Shown: piece by piece, positions 1-8,094 of the stretch
Layout: each line of letters begins with the position of its first letter
How positions within the stretch are numbered: position 1 is the first letter of the stretch
NCBI GenBank assembly: GCA_035566895.1
Contig: DATMQA010000076.1
Location: 1-34,979 of the forward strand
Direction of reading: 5' to 3'
DNA length: 34,979 nt
From: DATMQA01 sp035566895
GTDB lineage: Bacteria > Verrucomicrobiota > Verrucomicrobiia > Limisphaerales > UBA8199
Translations under genes and position numbers: made by a program
Notes under the pieces: generated by a model
Seen by the model: only the letters and a program-made list of their open reading frames with translations
Databases searched by the model: none
What the model was told of the DNA's origin: nothing

Positions 1-276
1 AGCGTTTCAGCATTTCAGCTTTCCCTTGGGACGCCTGGGACGGTTTTGGGACTCTTTTGGGACGGTATTTTAACGCAAAAACCTCGGTAAATAGCGGCTT
101 GGGACGGTGGGACGGTATTTTTTCACCCCCTGTGCGCGCGCTCTCTCCAGCGCAGCATCCATCAATCCATCATCCACCATCCACCATCCTCCGTCCTGGG
201 ACGGTCGGGATTACTCCGGCAAACCCTCCCATCGGTCTGGATAGGTCGGGATTACTCAGGCACCGCCAGCCAAAAA

Positions 277-325
277 TCCGGACCCATCCGGACCTATCCG
301 GACCCATCCGGACCCATCCGGACCG
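277..325. repeat. 10-bp tandem repeat, unit ATCCGGACCC
   Basis: Five consecutive 10-bp units in exact register, differing only at the last base of the unit. No spacers, so it is not CRISPR-like. Confidence 0.9.
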
Positions 326-400
326 AAAATTGCTTTTCTAGACGCCGGGCCGACAAATCAAAAATCAAAAACCAAAAACCCCACCTCAGTGAATTCCGCC

Positions 401-530
401 TGCCGACACCTGCGGACACCTACAGACGCCTGCGGTCACCAATAGACACCACAAACGCCCTTCGCGTGCGGCCCACCTCACCCCGCAACAGCGGGTAACA
501 GCGGGTAACCTCGGGTAATCGCGGATAACC
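401..530. repeat. two 10-bp tandem arrays, TGCGGACACC and GCGGGTAACA
   Basis: Positions 401-450 hold five decamers close to TGCGGACACC. Positions 491-530 hold four decamers close to GCGGGTAACA. Both keep a strict 10-bp register while the bases drift, and they are separated by about 40 bp of unrelated sequence. Confidence 0.85.
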
Positions 531-610
531 GCGCCACGTTCCCGGTCCGGCCTTTGCCCTATGGCGATCTACATCTACACCAAACCTCCGTCGTTTGCTG
601 CGGTCGGTTA

Positions 611-740
611 AAACGAAATCAAACCAAATCAAGCCTGCTCAAGCCAAATCAAGCCACAAACGCCTCCCGCACTCGGAAAAGTTGCAGTTAATTTCACCTG
701 GTTTCACCAAATTTCACTTGATTACGCCAAATTGCAGTTC
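611..740. repeat. two 10-bp tandem arrays, AAGCCAAATC and ATTTCACCAA
   Basis: Positions 611-660 carry five decamers related to AAGCCAAATC. Positions 681-740 carry six related to ATTTCACCAA, the outer ones degraded to GTTGCAGTTA and ATTGCAGTTC. The register is exactly 10 bp in both. Confidence 0.85.
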
Positions 741-832
741 GGCACTTTTTTGGGCTGAACCGAAACTTCCGTCAAACCGTGTGTCGACCATGGTCCGCCA
801 TCAAAGCCAATCAACACCAAAAACCCTTTCTT

Positions 833-930
833 TGGACCTTGGACTTTGGACCTTGGACTTTGGACCTTGGACTGTGGACAGTGGACTGTGGACAGTGGAC
901 TGGGGACTGTGGACAGTGGACTGTCGACTC
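833..930. repeat. 14-unit 7-bp tandem repeat, unit TGGACNN
   Basis: TGGAC (one GGGAC, one TCGAC) starts every 7 bp from 833 to 924 without a register break. The left half alternates TGGACCT and TGGACTT and the right half alternates TGGACTG and TGGACAG. The 14-bp higher-order units suggest expansion by slippage or unequal exchange. Confidence 0.95.
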
Positions 931-950
931 GGAGATCGGCGTTTTCTTGC

Positions 951-1027
951 GATCCGACCGCGCCAAACCGCGCCAAACCGCGGCTAACTTCACCATCTTC
1001 CATCTCCCATCTTCCATCCTCCATCTC
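951..1027. repeat. 10-bp array (CGCCAAACCG) followed by 7-bp array (CCATCTT)
   Basis: Four decamers at 951-990 include two identical CGCCAAACCG copies. They are followed at 993-1027 by five heptamers (CCATCTT, CCATCTC, CCATCTT, CCATCCT, CCATCTC). The array ends 14 bp before the sulfatase stop codon. Confidence 0.85.
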
Positions 1028-1040
1028 CGGACGAGCGCGA

Positions 1041-2435
1041 CTAAAAGAGCTTCGGGAGCGAGTTGCGCCAGGCCAGCGCTTTTGCCTTCAGCCGGGCGGC
1101 CAGCTCAGGATTCTGAGCCGCGAGGTTGGTGGTTTCTTTCGGGTCGCTCTTGAGGTTGTAGAGCTGGGAATCGGAGCCATCGGCGTTGAGGAGCAGTTTC
1201 CAATCGCCTTCGCGCAGGGCGACGTTGGGACTGCGGTCGGCGCCTTTCGGAAAGGCAAAGGCATTGGTGTTGCGGCCGTATTCCCAGAAAAGCGGCCGGG
1301 CGCGAACGGCCGGGTGGCCCAGTAACGCAGCGCTAAGGTCCTCGCCGTCGAACGCGATGCTTTTGGGCAGCTCCACGCCCGCGATGGCACAAAGACTGGG
1401 GAACAAGTCCGTGGCGGCGACCACGGTCTGCTCATCGACGCGACCGGAGGAGGCATGGCCGGGCCAGCGGACGATGAAAGGCATGCGAATGCCACCCTCG
1501 TAGAGACTGAGCTTGCTGCCGCGCAAACCGCCGCTGCGGCTGCCGCGAAAGCTCGGCAGCGGTCCGTTGTCGCTGGTAAAAAGTACCAGCGTGCGCTCCT
1601 CGAGGCCAAGTTCTTTCAAGCCGGCAAACAACCGGCCCATCTGGCGGTCGTATTCGTCGAGGACGGCGCGGAACTTGCGCTCTTCGGCCGGGCCGCTGGG
1701 GTAAAGGCCGAGCCGTTCCTGGCTGGGCACCCAGGGCGTGTGAACGTCGTCCGGCCAGAGGTTCACAAAACAAGGCTGGTCTTTGTGGCGCCGGAGGAAG
1801 TCGAGGGTCTTGTCCACGAAAAACGCGGTGCGGTCCCAGCGCTTGACCTTGTCGTTGGGGGACCAAATCCAGTTGGTGGCGGTAATATCGGGGTGAGGCT
1901 CGGGACTTTCCCAGGTACCGGCATGTTCGTCGAAGCCGTAGGGGGCGAAGGGGGGCGCGTTGGTGACGTCGCGCCCGCCACCCATGTGCCACTTGCCGAA
2001 GTGGCCGGTGGCGTAGCCGGCGGCTTTGAGGGTGCGGGCGAGGGAGGGCGCCGCGGGATCGAGGAAGTCGGCTTGCTCGCAGCCGCGATTGCCGGCGCGG
2101 GTCTGGAGGAAGCTGGTGATGTTCCACCGCGCGGGAAACATGCCGGTCGTCGTGCCCGCGCGCGATGGGGAGCAAATCGGTGAGACGCTGTAATACTGCG
2201 AGAAGCGGATGCCCTCATGGGCCAAACGGTCCACGTTGGGGGTGGGCGCGAACTGGCCGCCGTAGCAGCCGATGTCGCCGTAGCCCATATCATCGCTCAG
2301 GATGAACAGGATGTTGGGCCTGGGCGGCGCCGCGGCGATGGATCGCGACGGGACGACCGTGGCGCAAAACAGCGCGACGACGGACGACAGGAAGGCCTTT
2401 GTGAGCACGCGGGGGCACGTTACACCGGTTTTCAT
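1041..2435 (-). CDS. secreted sulfatase (arylsulfatase family S1)
   Basis: Predicted exported sulfatase that hydrolyses sulfate esters, probably on sulfated polysaccharide or glycan. The N-terminus (residues 1-36) is a signal peptide with a hydrophobic core and an Ala-rich cleavage region, so it acts in the periplasm or outside the cell. The catalytic signature CSPSR lies at residues 88-92; Cys88 would be matured to formylglycine by a sulfatase-modifying enzyme not seen here. Other active-site elements are the DD metal pair at 48-49, GKWH at 147-150, His232, DN at 289-290 and Lys308 in the GSKLSLYEGG stretch. At 464 residues it is a normal length for the family. It is divergent from the serine hydrolase gene, about 110 bp away. 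The substrate cannot be read from the sequence. Abundant S1 sulfatases are typical of Verrucomicrobiota and Planctomycetota. Confidence 0.93.
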   Translation of the reverse strand: MKTGVTCPRVLTKAFLSSVVALFCATVVPSRSIAAAPPRPNILFILSDDMGYGDIGCYGGQFAPTPNVDRLAHEGIRFSQYYSVSPICSPSRAGTTTGMFPARWNITSFLQTRAGNRGCEQADFLDPAAPSLARTLKAAGYATGHFGKWHMGGGRDVTNAPPFAPYGFDEHAGTWESPEPHPDITATNWIWSPNDKVKRWDRTAFFVDKTLDFLRRHKDQPCFVNLWPDDVHTPWVPSQERLGLYPSGPAEERKFRAVLDEYDRQMGRLFAGLKELGLEERTLVLFTSDNGPLPSFRGSRSGGLRGSKLSLYEGGIRMPFIVRWPGHASSGRVDEQTVVAATDLFPSLCAIAGVELPKSIAFDGEDLSAALLGHPAVRARPLFWEYGRNTNAFAFPKGADRSPNVALREGDWKLLLNADGSDSQLYNLKSDPKETTNLAAQNPELAARLKAKALAWRNSLPKLF

Positions 2436-2546
2436 TCACTCATCAATTGTTTTGTCGGCTAGCGGGCAGAACTAGTTGGCCTCGTTTGTAATCTTTTGAT
2501 ACCCCTTTGCGACTAAGAAAGAAATAGAACGCATTGGACCCTGGAA

Positions 2547-3698
2547 ATGAAAACTAACCTGAACCAAACCTTGCTCATGCTCGTTGTGGTTATTTGCGCC
2601 TCAGCCCTTCCACTGATTTGGGCGCAGGCTGCCGCGGGCAGCACCGCCGGGGAGGCGCTGCCGGCCGGCACCGCCCAGGCACTGGAGGTCATTCGCAAGA
2701 AATACGACCTCCCCGCGCTGGCCGTGGTGGTCGTGAAAGAGGGGAAAATCTGCGACCGCGCCGCGGTGGGCGTCCGGAAAAGCGGCGAGAAGAAACTGGT
2801 GACGACCAACGACCAATTCCATATCGGTTCCTGCACCAAATCGATGACCGCCACGCTGGCGGCGATGTTCATTGAGGAAGGCAAACTGCGCTGGGACACG
2901 ACGATTGGCGAAGTCTTTCCCGAGCTGAAAGGGAAAATGGACAAGGGCTACGAAGCGGTAACGGTCGAACAATTGCTGACGCACCGGGGCGGTGTGCCGG
3001 AGAAACCCCCGGGCGCAGCGTGGAAGCGGGCGTTGGAACAAAAAGGCACGCCGATGGAACAACGCAGAGAGTTCCTGGCGGCTGTGCTGGCGGCGCCGCC
3101 GGAAGCCGCGCCCGGAACGAAGATGATCTACTCGAACCAGGGTTACACCATCGTGGGCGCCATGTTGGAGAAGCTCGCGGGCAAACCGTGGGAAGACCTG
3201 ATCGCTGAAAAACTTTTCAAACCGTTGCACATGGACTCCGCCGGGTTCGGCCCGCCCGGCACGACTGGGGAAATCGATCAGCCCTGGGGGCATGTCAGCA
3301 GATTTTTCATGACGCTTCCGTTGCAGGAGGATAATCCGCCGGCAATTGCTCCCGCGGGCCGCGTGCATTGTTCGCTCGATGATTTGGCGCGCTACACGAT
3401 CTTCCAGATGGAAGGTGAACGCGCCGGCAAATTGTTAAAGCCGGAGACCTTGCGCAAGCTCCACACGCCGCCCGCGGGCGGGGATTACGCCTGCGGCTGG
3501 GTCTGTTTGAAACGCGGATGGGCTGGAGGCCGCGCGCTGATGCACAATGGCTCCAACACCATGTGGTATGTCGTTATGTGGCTGGCGCCGGAAAAGGATT
3601 TTGCCGTGATCGCGGCTACCAACACAGGTGCGACGAAAGGCCCGAGCGGTTGTGATGACGCAGCGAGCGCCATGATCGGCAAGTGGCTGGGAAAGTGA
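2547..3698 (+). CDS. secreted beta-lactamase-fold serine hydrolase (class C/EstB type)
   Basis: Member of the beta-lactamase-related serine hydrolase family (Pfam Beta-lactamase), which includes class C beta-lactamases, D-aminopeptidases and esterases. A signal peptide covers about residues 1-30, ending near WAQAAA. The nucleophile motif SxxK is SCTK at 95-98. The second motif YxN is YSN at 195-197. The third position (KTG or HxG) is HNG at 333-335. The combination with HNG fits esterase- or peptidase-type members better than a dedicated beta-lactamase, but the substrate is open. At 383 residues it is a full-length single domain. The start ATG follows a weak GGAAA ribosome site. It stands alone, with 474 bp of non-coding DNA downstream. 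Confidence 0.88.
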   Translation: MKTNLNQTLLMLVVVICASALPLIWAQAAAGSTAGEALPAGTAQALEVIRKKYDLPALAVVVVKEGKICDRAAVGVRKSGEKKLVTTNDQFHIGSCTKSMTATLAAMFIEEGKLRWDTTIGEVFPELKGKMDKGYEAVTVEQLLTHRGGVPEKPPGAAWKRALEQKGTPMEQRREFLAAVLAAPPEAAPGTKMIYSNQGYTIVGAMLEKLAGKPWEDLIAEKLFKPLHMDSAGFGPPGTTGEIDQPWGHVSRFFMTLPLQEDNPPAIAPAGRVHCSLDDLARYTIFQMEGERAGKLLKPETLRKLHTPPAGGDYACGWVCLKRGWAGGRALMHNGSNTMWYVVMWLAPEKDFAVIAATNTGATKGPSGCDDAASAMIGKWLGK

Positions 3699-3730
3699 AT
3701 CACCGCCGCGGCTGGGATCGCAACCAGTGG

Positions 3731-3784
3731 GATAACTGGGTTAACTAAGTTAAATGGGTTAAAGGAGTTAGCTGAGTTAAATGA
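3731..3784. repeat. 9-bp tandem repeat, unit GTTAAATGG
   Basis: Six units in exact 9-bp register: GATAACTGG, GTTAACTAA, GTTAAATGG, GTTAAAGGA, GTTAGCTGA, GTTAAATGA. The same unit recurs at 9303-9400 between sucC and the citrate synthase gene. Confidence 0.9.
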
Positions 3785-4108
3785 GGGACACGGCAGTGTC
3801 AGGATGCGCCTGAGCCGGCCGCGAGGGATCTTGTCTCAGCCAATTGCTATCCCCCACCTTGCCCAACACGGATGAGCCAAGCCGTTTCGATTGCCCGCGA
3901 GCCGCAACTTTTTCCATCAAGCATGACCGCATGCTAAATACCGGGAGGCGCAAGCGTCAAATTCTGTCCATCACGCCCGTTGGGCAAAGGAATTGCTCAT
4001 GAGAGATTCGGCGCGGGCAGATGTGCTCGTCGTGTGAGTTTTGAATGACGAGCGTGCGGGACGTGTCTCAGGTTGTACGATTTCAGGACACCGGCGGGCG
4101 ACAAAGGC

Positions 4109-4130
4109 CAGGCGCAGGGCCTGTTTTATA
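4109..4130 (+). terminator. possible weak terminator or leader stem
   Basis: A 5-bp stem CAGGC/GCCTG with a 5-base loop, followed by TTTTATAG and then a T-rich run at about 4132-4139. It lies 43 bp upstream of the receiver-kinase start. The stem is short, so this is tentative. Confidence 0.25.
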
Positions 4131-4172
4131 GATTTTTTTATGTCGGGCTGACGATAGTCCCGGCGCGAGCAG

Positions 4173-5273
4173 ATGAACAAAATTCTAGTCATAGATGATG
4201 AAGCGTGGCTGCGCGAGATGGTGCAGATGGCGCTGACGCAAAAGGGTTTCGAGGTGATCGACGCCGAAAACGGAGTGCGGGGTGTCGAGGTCGCGCGAAA
4301 GGCCCTTCCCGATTTGATTTTGTGCGACGTCAACATGGAGAAAATGGACGGTTACGATACGCTGGCGTCGCTACGCAATGACGCCAGTACGGCCGCGATT
4401 CCATTTATCCTGATGACGGGACTGGCGGACCACGCCGGCATGCGTCATGGCATGGAACTGGGCGCCGACGATTATTTGCCAAAGCCTTTCGCGCTGGAGG
4501 CCCTCTATGCGGCAGTCGGAGCGCGGCTCAAAAAAGTCCAGACCGTCCGGCAGGAGGCGGAGAAGAAACTGGCCGACCTGCGCGGCAATCTCAGCCTCAT
4601 GCTGCCGCACGAGTTACGCACTCCGTTGAATGGGATTCTGGCGTATGGAGAAATCCTGAGTGCGGAGGCGGCGACGCTTTCCCCGGGCGAGGTAGCGGAG
4701 ATGGGCCAGGTGATCCATGAGTCCGGGAGGCGACTGGAGCGGTTGGTCGAGAATTTTTTGATTTACGCACAGCTCGAATTGATTGGCACCGATGTACAAA
4801 AGATCAGCGCCTTGCGGGCGAAACAAACTATTTCACCGGCACCGCTGGTCGAAAGCCGCGCGCGGGCGCAGGCGCAGGCGGCCAACCGGGCCGGCGATTT
4901 GAAACTGGAGTTGGCCGATGTGCCCGCCTGCATTTCCGAAGAGAACCTGGCGAAGATCGTGGATGAGTTGGTGCAAAACGCATTTAAATTCTCATCCGCC
5001 GGCACGCCGGTAAGCGTGTCACTGGCGAATTCGGGTGGGAACGTGACGCTGACGGTTGGGGACCAGGGGCGAGGGTTTTCGACCGAACATATTACCAAAG
5101 TGGGGGCCTACATGCAATTTGACCGCAAGCTGCACGAGCAGCAGGGGTTGGGGCTGGGGTTGACTATTTCCAAACGCTTGACGGAACTCCACGGCGGCAC
5201 GTTGAGTATCCAGAGCGAACCGGGGACCAGGACGACGGTCACGGTCAAGTTGCTCAGGAGCCCGGGGCTGTAG
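4173..5273 (+). CDS. hybrid receiver/histidine kinase (REC-HisKA-HATPase)
   Basis: A two-component signalling protein with the receiver domain first. REC spans about residues 1-120 with acidic residues at 8-10, phospho-acceptor Asp52, Thr82 and Lys104. A linker helix leads into HisKA with the H-box HELRTPLN, phospho-His146. The ATPase domain follows, with N-box Asn269, the DQGRGFS G1 box (297-303) and the GLGLGL G2 box (325-330). No transmembrane segment or sensor domain is visible, so it is cytosolic and probably takes phosphate or signal from another kinase. The 366-residue REC-HK layout is common in phosphorelays. The gene is solitary, with no cognate regulator next to it. Its stop codon lies inside the start of a 7-bp repeat array. 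Confidence 0.9.
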   Translation: MNKILVIDDEAWLREMVQMALTQKGFEVIDAENGVRGVEVARKALPDLILCDVNMEKMDGYDTLASLRNDASTAAIPFILMTGLADHAGMRHGMELGADDYLPKPFALEALYAAVGARLKKVQTVRQEAEKKLADLRGNLSLMLPHELRTPLNGILAYGEILSAEAATLSPGEVAEMGQVIHESGRRLERLVENFLIYAQLELIGTDVQKISALRAKQTISPAPLVESRARAQAQAANRAGDLKLELADVPACISEENLAKIVDELVQNAFKFSSAGTPVSVSLANSGGNVTLTVGDQGRGFSTEHITKVGAYMQFDRKLHEQQGLGLGLTISKRLTELHGGTLSIQSEPGTRTTVTVKLLRSPGL

Positions 5274-5344
5274 AGTGCAGATTGGGGAGTGGAGAGTGCA
5301 GAGTGGGGAGGTTACATGGGTTACACAGTTACATAGTTACATGG
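5272..5344. repeat. 7-bp array (AGAGTGG) followed by 8/9-bp array (GTTACATGG)
   Basis: Five heptamers at 5272-5306 (AGAGTGC, AGATTGG, GGAGTGG, AGAGTGC, AGAGTGG) begin within the kinase stop codon. Four GTTACAT-type units of 8 or 9 bp follow at 5311-5344. Confidence 0.85.
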
Positions 5345-5381
5345 GCACGAAGTAACTTTGTGACGAGGCACCACTTCTCCC

Positions 5382-5409
5382 CCATCATCCATCATCCACC
5401 ATGCGTCAT
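5382..5409. repeat. 7-bp tandem repeat, unit CCATCAT
   Basis: Heptamers CCATCAT, CCATCAT, CCACCAT and GCGTCAT directly precede the stop codon of the minus-strand YggT-like gene. The same unit occurs at 159-196 and, inverted, at 7182-7202; CCATCTT is a close variant at 993-1027. Confidence 0.85.
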
Positions 5410-5411
5410 CC

Positions 5412-6269
5412 TCACTGCGGCCAGAGGGTGAGGTTCCACTTAGCCAGCGTTGCCAGGATGAAGTTCGGCAGCCAGTGTAACAGCAGGAAGAGCAGGACCA
5501 CCCCCGCGACCGGCGCGAAGTCCAGCTGCGCAAATTGAAGCGGCACTCGTCGCAGCGGCGAGAGCAGGCTGCGCGCGGTCGAGGAGACAAAGTCCCAGAC
5601 CGGGTTGCGGCCCAGAAAAACGTAGCTGCTGATTAGGTGAAGGAAGAGGAACACCGGAAGGAGATATTTCAGCGTGAAAAAGACGCTCAGCCCGAGCACC
5701 AGGCCCTGGGCGGCCAATAGCACCGTCGAATGCACGCGGGTGACGACATCCAAATAGAGCAGGGGAGGATAAAGTGCAGCCCAAAGCGCGGCGATGACCA
5801 TGACCGGCAGCACGAGTTGCCAGGGCCAGGGCCAGCGGGCCGGCGGGCCCAGATGGAGGCGAAGCATCCGGGGAACAGCATCAGAGTCGGCTGCGCTCCG
5901 GTTGAGCAAGGCCAGGATCAGCAGCCAGAAATAAAAAATCAGGAACACGCGCAAGAAACTGAGGACGGAATAAAGGAGCACCGAGGAAAAGCTGTCGCTG
6001 CGAAACGCCAGGACGATCAGGCCGAGGTTCAGTTTGGGTGTCCAATCGGCGGGCGAGCCGATCTCGACGTAAAGCAGGCCGCGCAAAACCAACAGCACAG
6101 CCAGGCCGGCTAATAATTCGCCTCCCTTGAAACGGCGCGGTTCAGCCGGCCGGAGCGTGCCCACGAGGGTCGCGGGAACGGTCCGGACCAGGGGATCGAA
6201 TTGGCGCGAGCGCCAACTCAACCACAACAGCAGCGCTGCCAGGTTCAGGATGAAGTCGGTGAGGACCAC
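5412..6269 (-). CDS. YggT-like integral membrane protein
   Basis: A 285-residue, strongly hydrophobic protein with about six predicted membrane segments. It resembles the YggT family in two halves. The clearest stretch is near the C-terminus: a Pro-Leu-Arg-Arg-Val-Pro turn, then a short linker with Asp-Phe-Ala-Pro before the last membrane helix, the usual YggT pattern. YggT proteins are linked to osmotic or ion stress and, in some bacteria, to division-site or chloroplast-like functions, so the role here is uncertain. The start is a GTG, 3 bp after the sucD stop, which implies translation from the same transcript as sucD. The coupling to sucD looks like operon packing rather than evidence of shared function. 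Confidence 0.6.
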   Translation of the reverse strand: MVLTDFILNLAALLLWLSWRSRQFDPLVRTVPATLVGTLRPAEPRRFKGGELLAGLAVLLVLRGLLYVEIGSPADWTPKLNLGLIVLAFRSDSFSSVLLYSVLSFLRVFLIFYFWLLILALLNRSAADSDAVPRMLRLHLGPPARWPWPWQLVLPVMVIAALWAALYPPLLYLDVVTRVHSTVLLAAQGLVLGLSVFFTLKYLLPVFLFLHLISSYVFLGRNPVWDFVSSTARSLLSPLRRVPLQFAQLDFAPVAGVVLLFLLLHWLPNFILATLAKWNLTLWPQ

Positions 6270-6272
6270 GTC

Positions 6273-7163
6273 TCACATCATTTTGAGCAGGGTCTCCGCC
6301 ATTTCGGAGGGCGTGACTGCGACGCCGATTCCGGCGGCTTTAAACGCAGCTATTTTTGCGGCGGCGGTCCCTTTGCCGCCGCTGACGATGGCCCCCGCGT
6401 GACCCATCCGGCGGCCGGGCGGCGCGGTTGCTCCGGCGATGAACCCGGCGACTGGTTTCTGGCAGTGTTGTTGGACCCACTCGGCGGCTTCTTCCTCAGC
6501 CGATCCGCCAATTTCGCCGATCATGATGATGCCGGTGGTCTCCGGATCGGCGTTGAACAGTTTCAGCACGTCCAGGTGTGAGGTCCCGTTGACCGGGTCG
6601 CCGCCGATGCCGACACAAGTCGATTGGCCGACGCCGCGGCAGGTGAGCTGCCACACGGCCTCGTAGGTCAGGGTTCCGCTGCGGGAAATCACACCAATCG
6701 GACCTCGCTTATGGATGTAGCCGGGAGCGATGCCGATGCGGCAGCCGCCCTGTGAATCCTTGCCTTCGCCGGGGGTGACAATTCCGGGGCAGTTGGGGCC
6801 GATTAGCCGCGTCTTTTTACCATCCATCGCGCGCTTGACCCGGACCATGTCATTTACCGGGATGCCTTCAGTGATGCACACGACGAGATCCAGGCCAGCA
6901 TCGACGCCTTCAAGGATGGCGTCGGCCGCAAAAGCCGGCGGGACAAAAATGGCTGAGGCGGTTGCGCCGGTTTGTTTCATGGCCTCAGCGACAGTGTCGA
7001 AGATGGGGATTTTGTTCTCGAATGTTTGCCCGCCTTTGCCCGGAGTAACGCCGGCAACGATTTGGGTGCCGTAAGCCAGGCTCAGTTGGGTGTGGCGCGC
7101 GCCGAACGCGCCCGTGATGCCTTGAACAAGAACGCGGGTAGTTGGGGTGACGAGAATGGACAT
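6273..7163 (-). CDS. sucD: succinate-CoA ligase (ADP/GDP-forming), alpha subunit
   Basis: Alpha subunit of succinyl-CoA synthetase, which interconverts succinyl-CoA and succinate with nucleotide triphosphate formation in the TCA cycle, as a complex with SucC. The CoA-binding Rossmann domain starts with VQGITGAFG (13-21). The phosphorylated catalytic histidine is His255 in GRRMGHAGAI, and the power-helix region with IGGDPVNGT (186-194) is intact. At 296 residues it is full length. It lies downstream of sucC on the same strand but is separated from it by about 930 bp carrying a nucleotidyltransferase-like gene. The YggT-like gene follows after 3 bp. Confidence 0.97.
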   Translation of the reverse strand: MSILVTPTTRVLVQGITGAFGARHTQLSLAYGTQIVAGVTPGKGGQTFENKIPIFDTVAEAMKQTGATASAIFVPPAFAADAILEGVDAGLDLVVCITEGIPVNDMVRVKRAMDGKKTRLIGPNCPGIVTPGEGKDSQGGCRIGIAPGYIHKRGPIGVISRSGTLTYEAVWQLTCRGVGQSTCVGIGGDPVNGTSHLDVLKLFNADPETTGIIMIGEIGGSAEEEAAEWVQQHCQKPVAGFIAGATAPPGRRMGHAGAIVSGGKGTAAAKIAAFKAAGIGVAVTPSEMAETLLKMM

Positions 7164-7181
7164 GGGGGAAGGGGGGAGCGG

Positions 7182-7202
7182 ATGATGGGTGATGGATGGT
7201 GG
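7182..7202. repeat. 7-bp repeat, inverted CCATCAT family
   Basis: Three heptamers ATGATGG, GTGATGG and ATGGTGG lie just upstream of the sucD start. They are the reverse complement of the CCATCAT/CCACCAT unit seen at 159 and 5382. Confidence 0.75.
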
Positions 7203-7257
7203 ATTAGTGGCTTTGCAGCGGGGCGATTGTTGCGCGCACCGTTCGTTGCGAGCGGAA

Positions 7258-7950
7258 TCAGGTCTTCCGCCCTTCTTTTTTCTCCTTAATGGCGCGAAGG
7301 AGCTTGATGGTCATCAGATCGCGATCGCGACCTATGGTTTTCTTCGCCGCGATCAGTGCCTCCAAACTTAATATCCGGAGCTCGCCATGGGCGGACTTGT
7401 AAGGGACAGAGCGCTCAAAGACCGCATTATAATTGCCGATACCAGCTATCTCACTCAGGCAGTCCAAAGGACCCAAGTCCGTCTGCAAGTAAAGATTCTT
7501 AAGCCGCGAAGCCAAGTCGCCAGTAAGTTCAAATGGCAGCTTCTCGGGCGTCAGCCGGTGGTAAGGGTGCAAATCGCTAATGGCGCGGTTGATGCGCTTC
7601 AGGTTCTCAATTGAAAACGGGCAGCAAACGTCCAAGTCAAGGGTCACCAGCGATGCACCATGCAAAAACCCACAGACGCCGCCAACAACGACGAATTTCA
7701 CCGCATGTTGCTTGAGTCGAAGAACCAGGGCTTGGTGATGGAAGTCCTCGGCGGCACCCTCTTTAAGCATGAGGAGCTGATTGAGAACGCGCTGGTGCTG
7801 TTCAAGTCTTTCTTCCGGTGTTCGGCTCAGAGCGTCCTCAACGAGAGACATATCGATGCCGTATTCGGATGCCTCTCGCCACGCTGGCCCGGCGTCTGGC
7901 GGGCACACATACCCACGATTGAGTTTTTCGACAAGTGCTTCGTCCATCAT
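7258..7950 (-). CDS. nucleotidyltransferase-fold protein, toxin-antitoxin type
   Basis: A 230-residue protein with two parts. Residues about 25-65 form a small helical region (ASEYGIDMSLVEDAL, then TPEERLEQHQRVL), which in related loci I recall as a separate small upstream gene. Residues about 75-215 resemble minimal nucleotidyltransferases: VVGG at 88-91, HG at 97-98, TLDLDV at 103-108 with candidate metal ligands Asp105 and Asp107, TDLGPLD at 157-163, and a late Lys-Lys (203-204) plus Arg-Asp segment. Such proteins are often annotated as AbiEii/MNT-like or DUF6036-like toxin components, but no activity can be assigned. It interrupts the sucC-sucD pair, which suggests later insertion. No separate partner gene is visible, so the two parts appear fused. 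Confidence 0.65.
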   Translation of the reverse strand: MMDEALVEKLNRGYVCPPDAGPAWREASEYGIDMSLVEDALSRTPEERLEQHQRVLNQLLMLKEGAAEDFHHQALVLRLKQHAVKFVVVGGVCGFLHGASLVTLDLDVCCPFSIENLKRINRAISDLHPYHRLTPEKLPFELTGDLASRLKNLYLQTDLGPLDCLSEIAGIGNYNAVFERSVPYKSAHGELRILSLEALIAAKKTIGRDRDLMTIKLLRAIKEKKEGRKT

Positions 7951-8094
7951 GAAAATATTTTACCTGGGGCGCGACAGGAGCGCCAGTAGAAGAGTAGCCA
8001 GTCTATCAGAAAAGGGCGCACCGAACACGGCCCCCGTTTTGTCGGCTGCGCTACGGGGCAGTGTCCGGATACGCCCATCAGAAAATCGTTTGCA

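Larger units (their letters stand above)
1..1040. other. gene-free region of successive short-tandem-repeat patches
   Basis: No open frame here looks like a protein; the frames that exist translate the repeats. The region is a mosaic of degenerate tandem repeats, each patch with its own unit. Irregular GGGACGGT copies lie at about 26-120. 7-bp units occur at 159-196 (CCATCAT/CCACCAT), 357-380 (ATCAAAA), 833-930 (TGGACNN) and 993-1027 (CCATCTT). 10-bp units occur at 277-325, 401-450, 491-530, 611-660, 681-740 and 951-990. The left edge is open, so the region may extend further. It borders the 3' end of the sulfatase gene. Confidence 0.8.
3699..4172. other. 474-bp intergenic region
   Basis: No supported gene on either strand. 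It holds a six-unit 9-bp repeat (3731-3784), unremarkable sequence from 3790 to 4100, and a small T-followed stem near 4109-4127. The promoter of the downstream receiver-kinase gene should lie here, but I could not pick a convincing -35/-10 pair. Confidence 0.6.

Noticed and set aside
401..530. Regular direct repeats that might suggest a CRISPR array
   Set aside because: Units are 10 bp with no spacers between them and no cas gene nearby.
595..1325. Several overlapping frames of 60-160 codons on both strands
   Set aside because: They translate the repeat arrays or the antisense of the sulfatase gene, with no family resemblance and no ribosome site.
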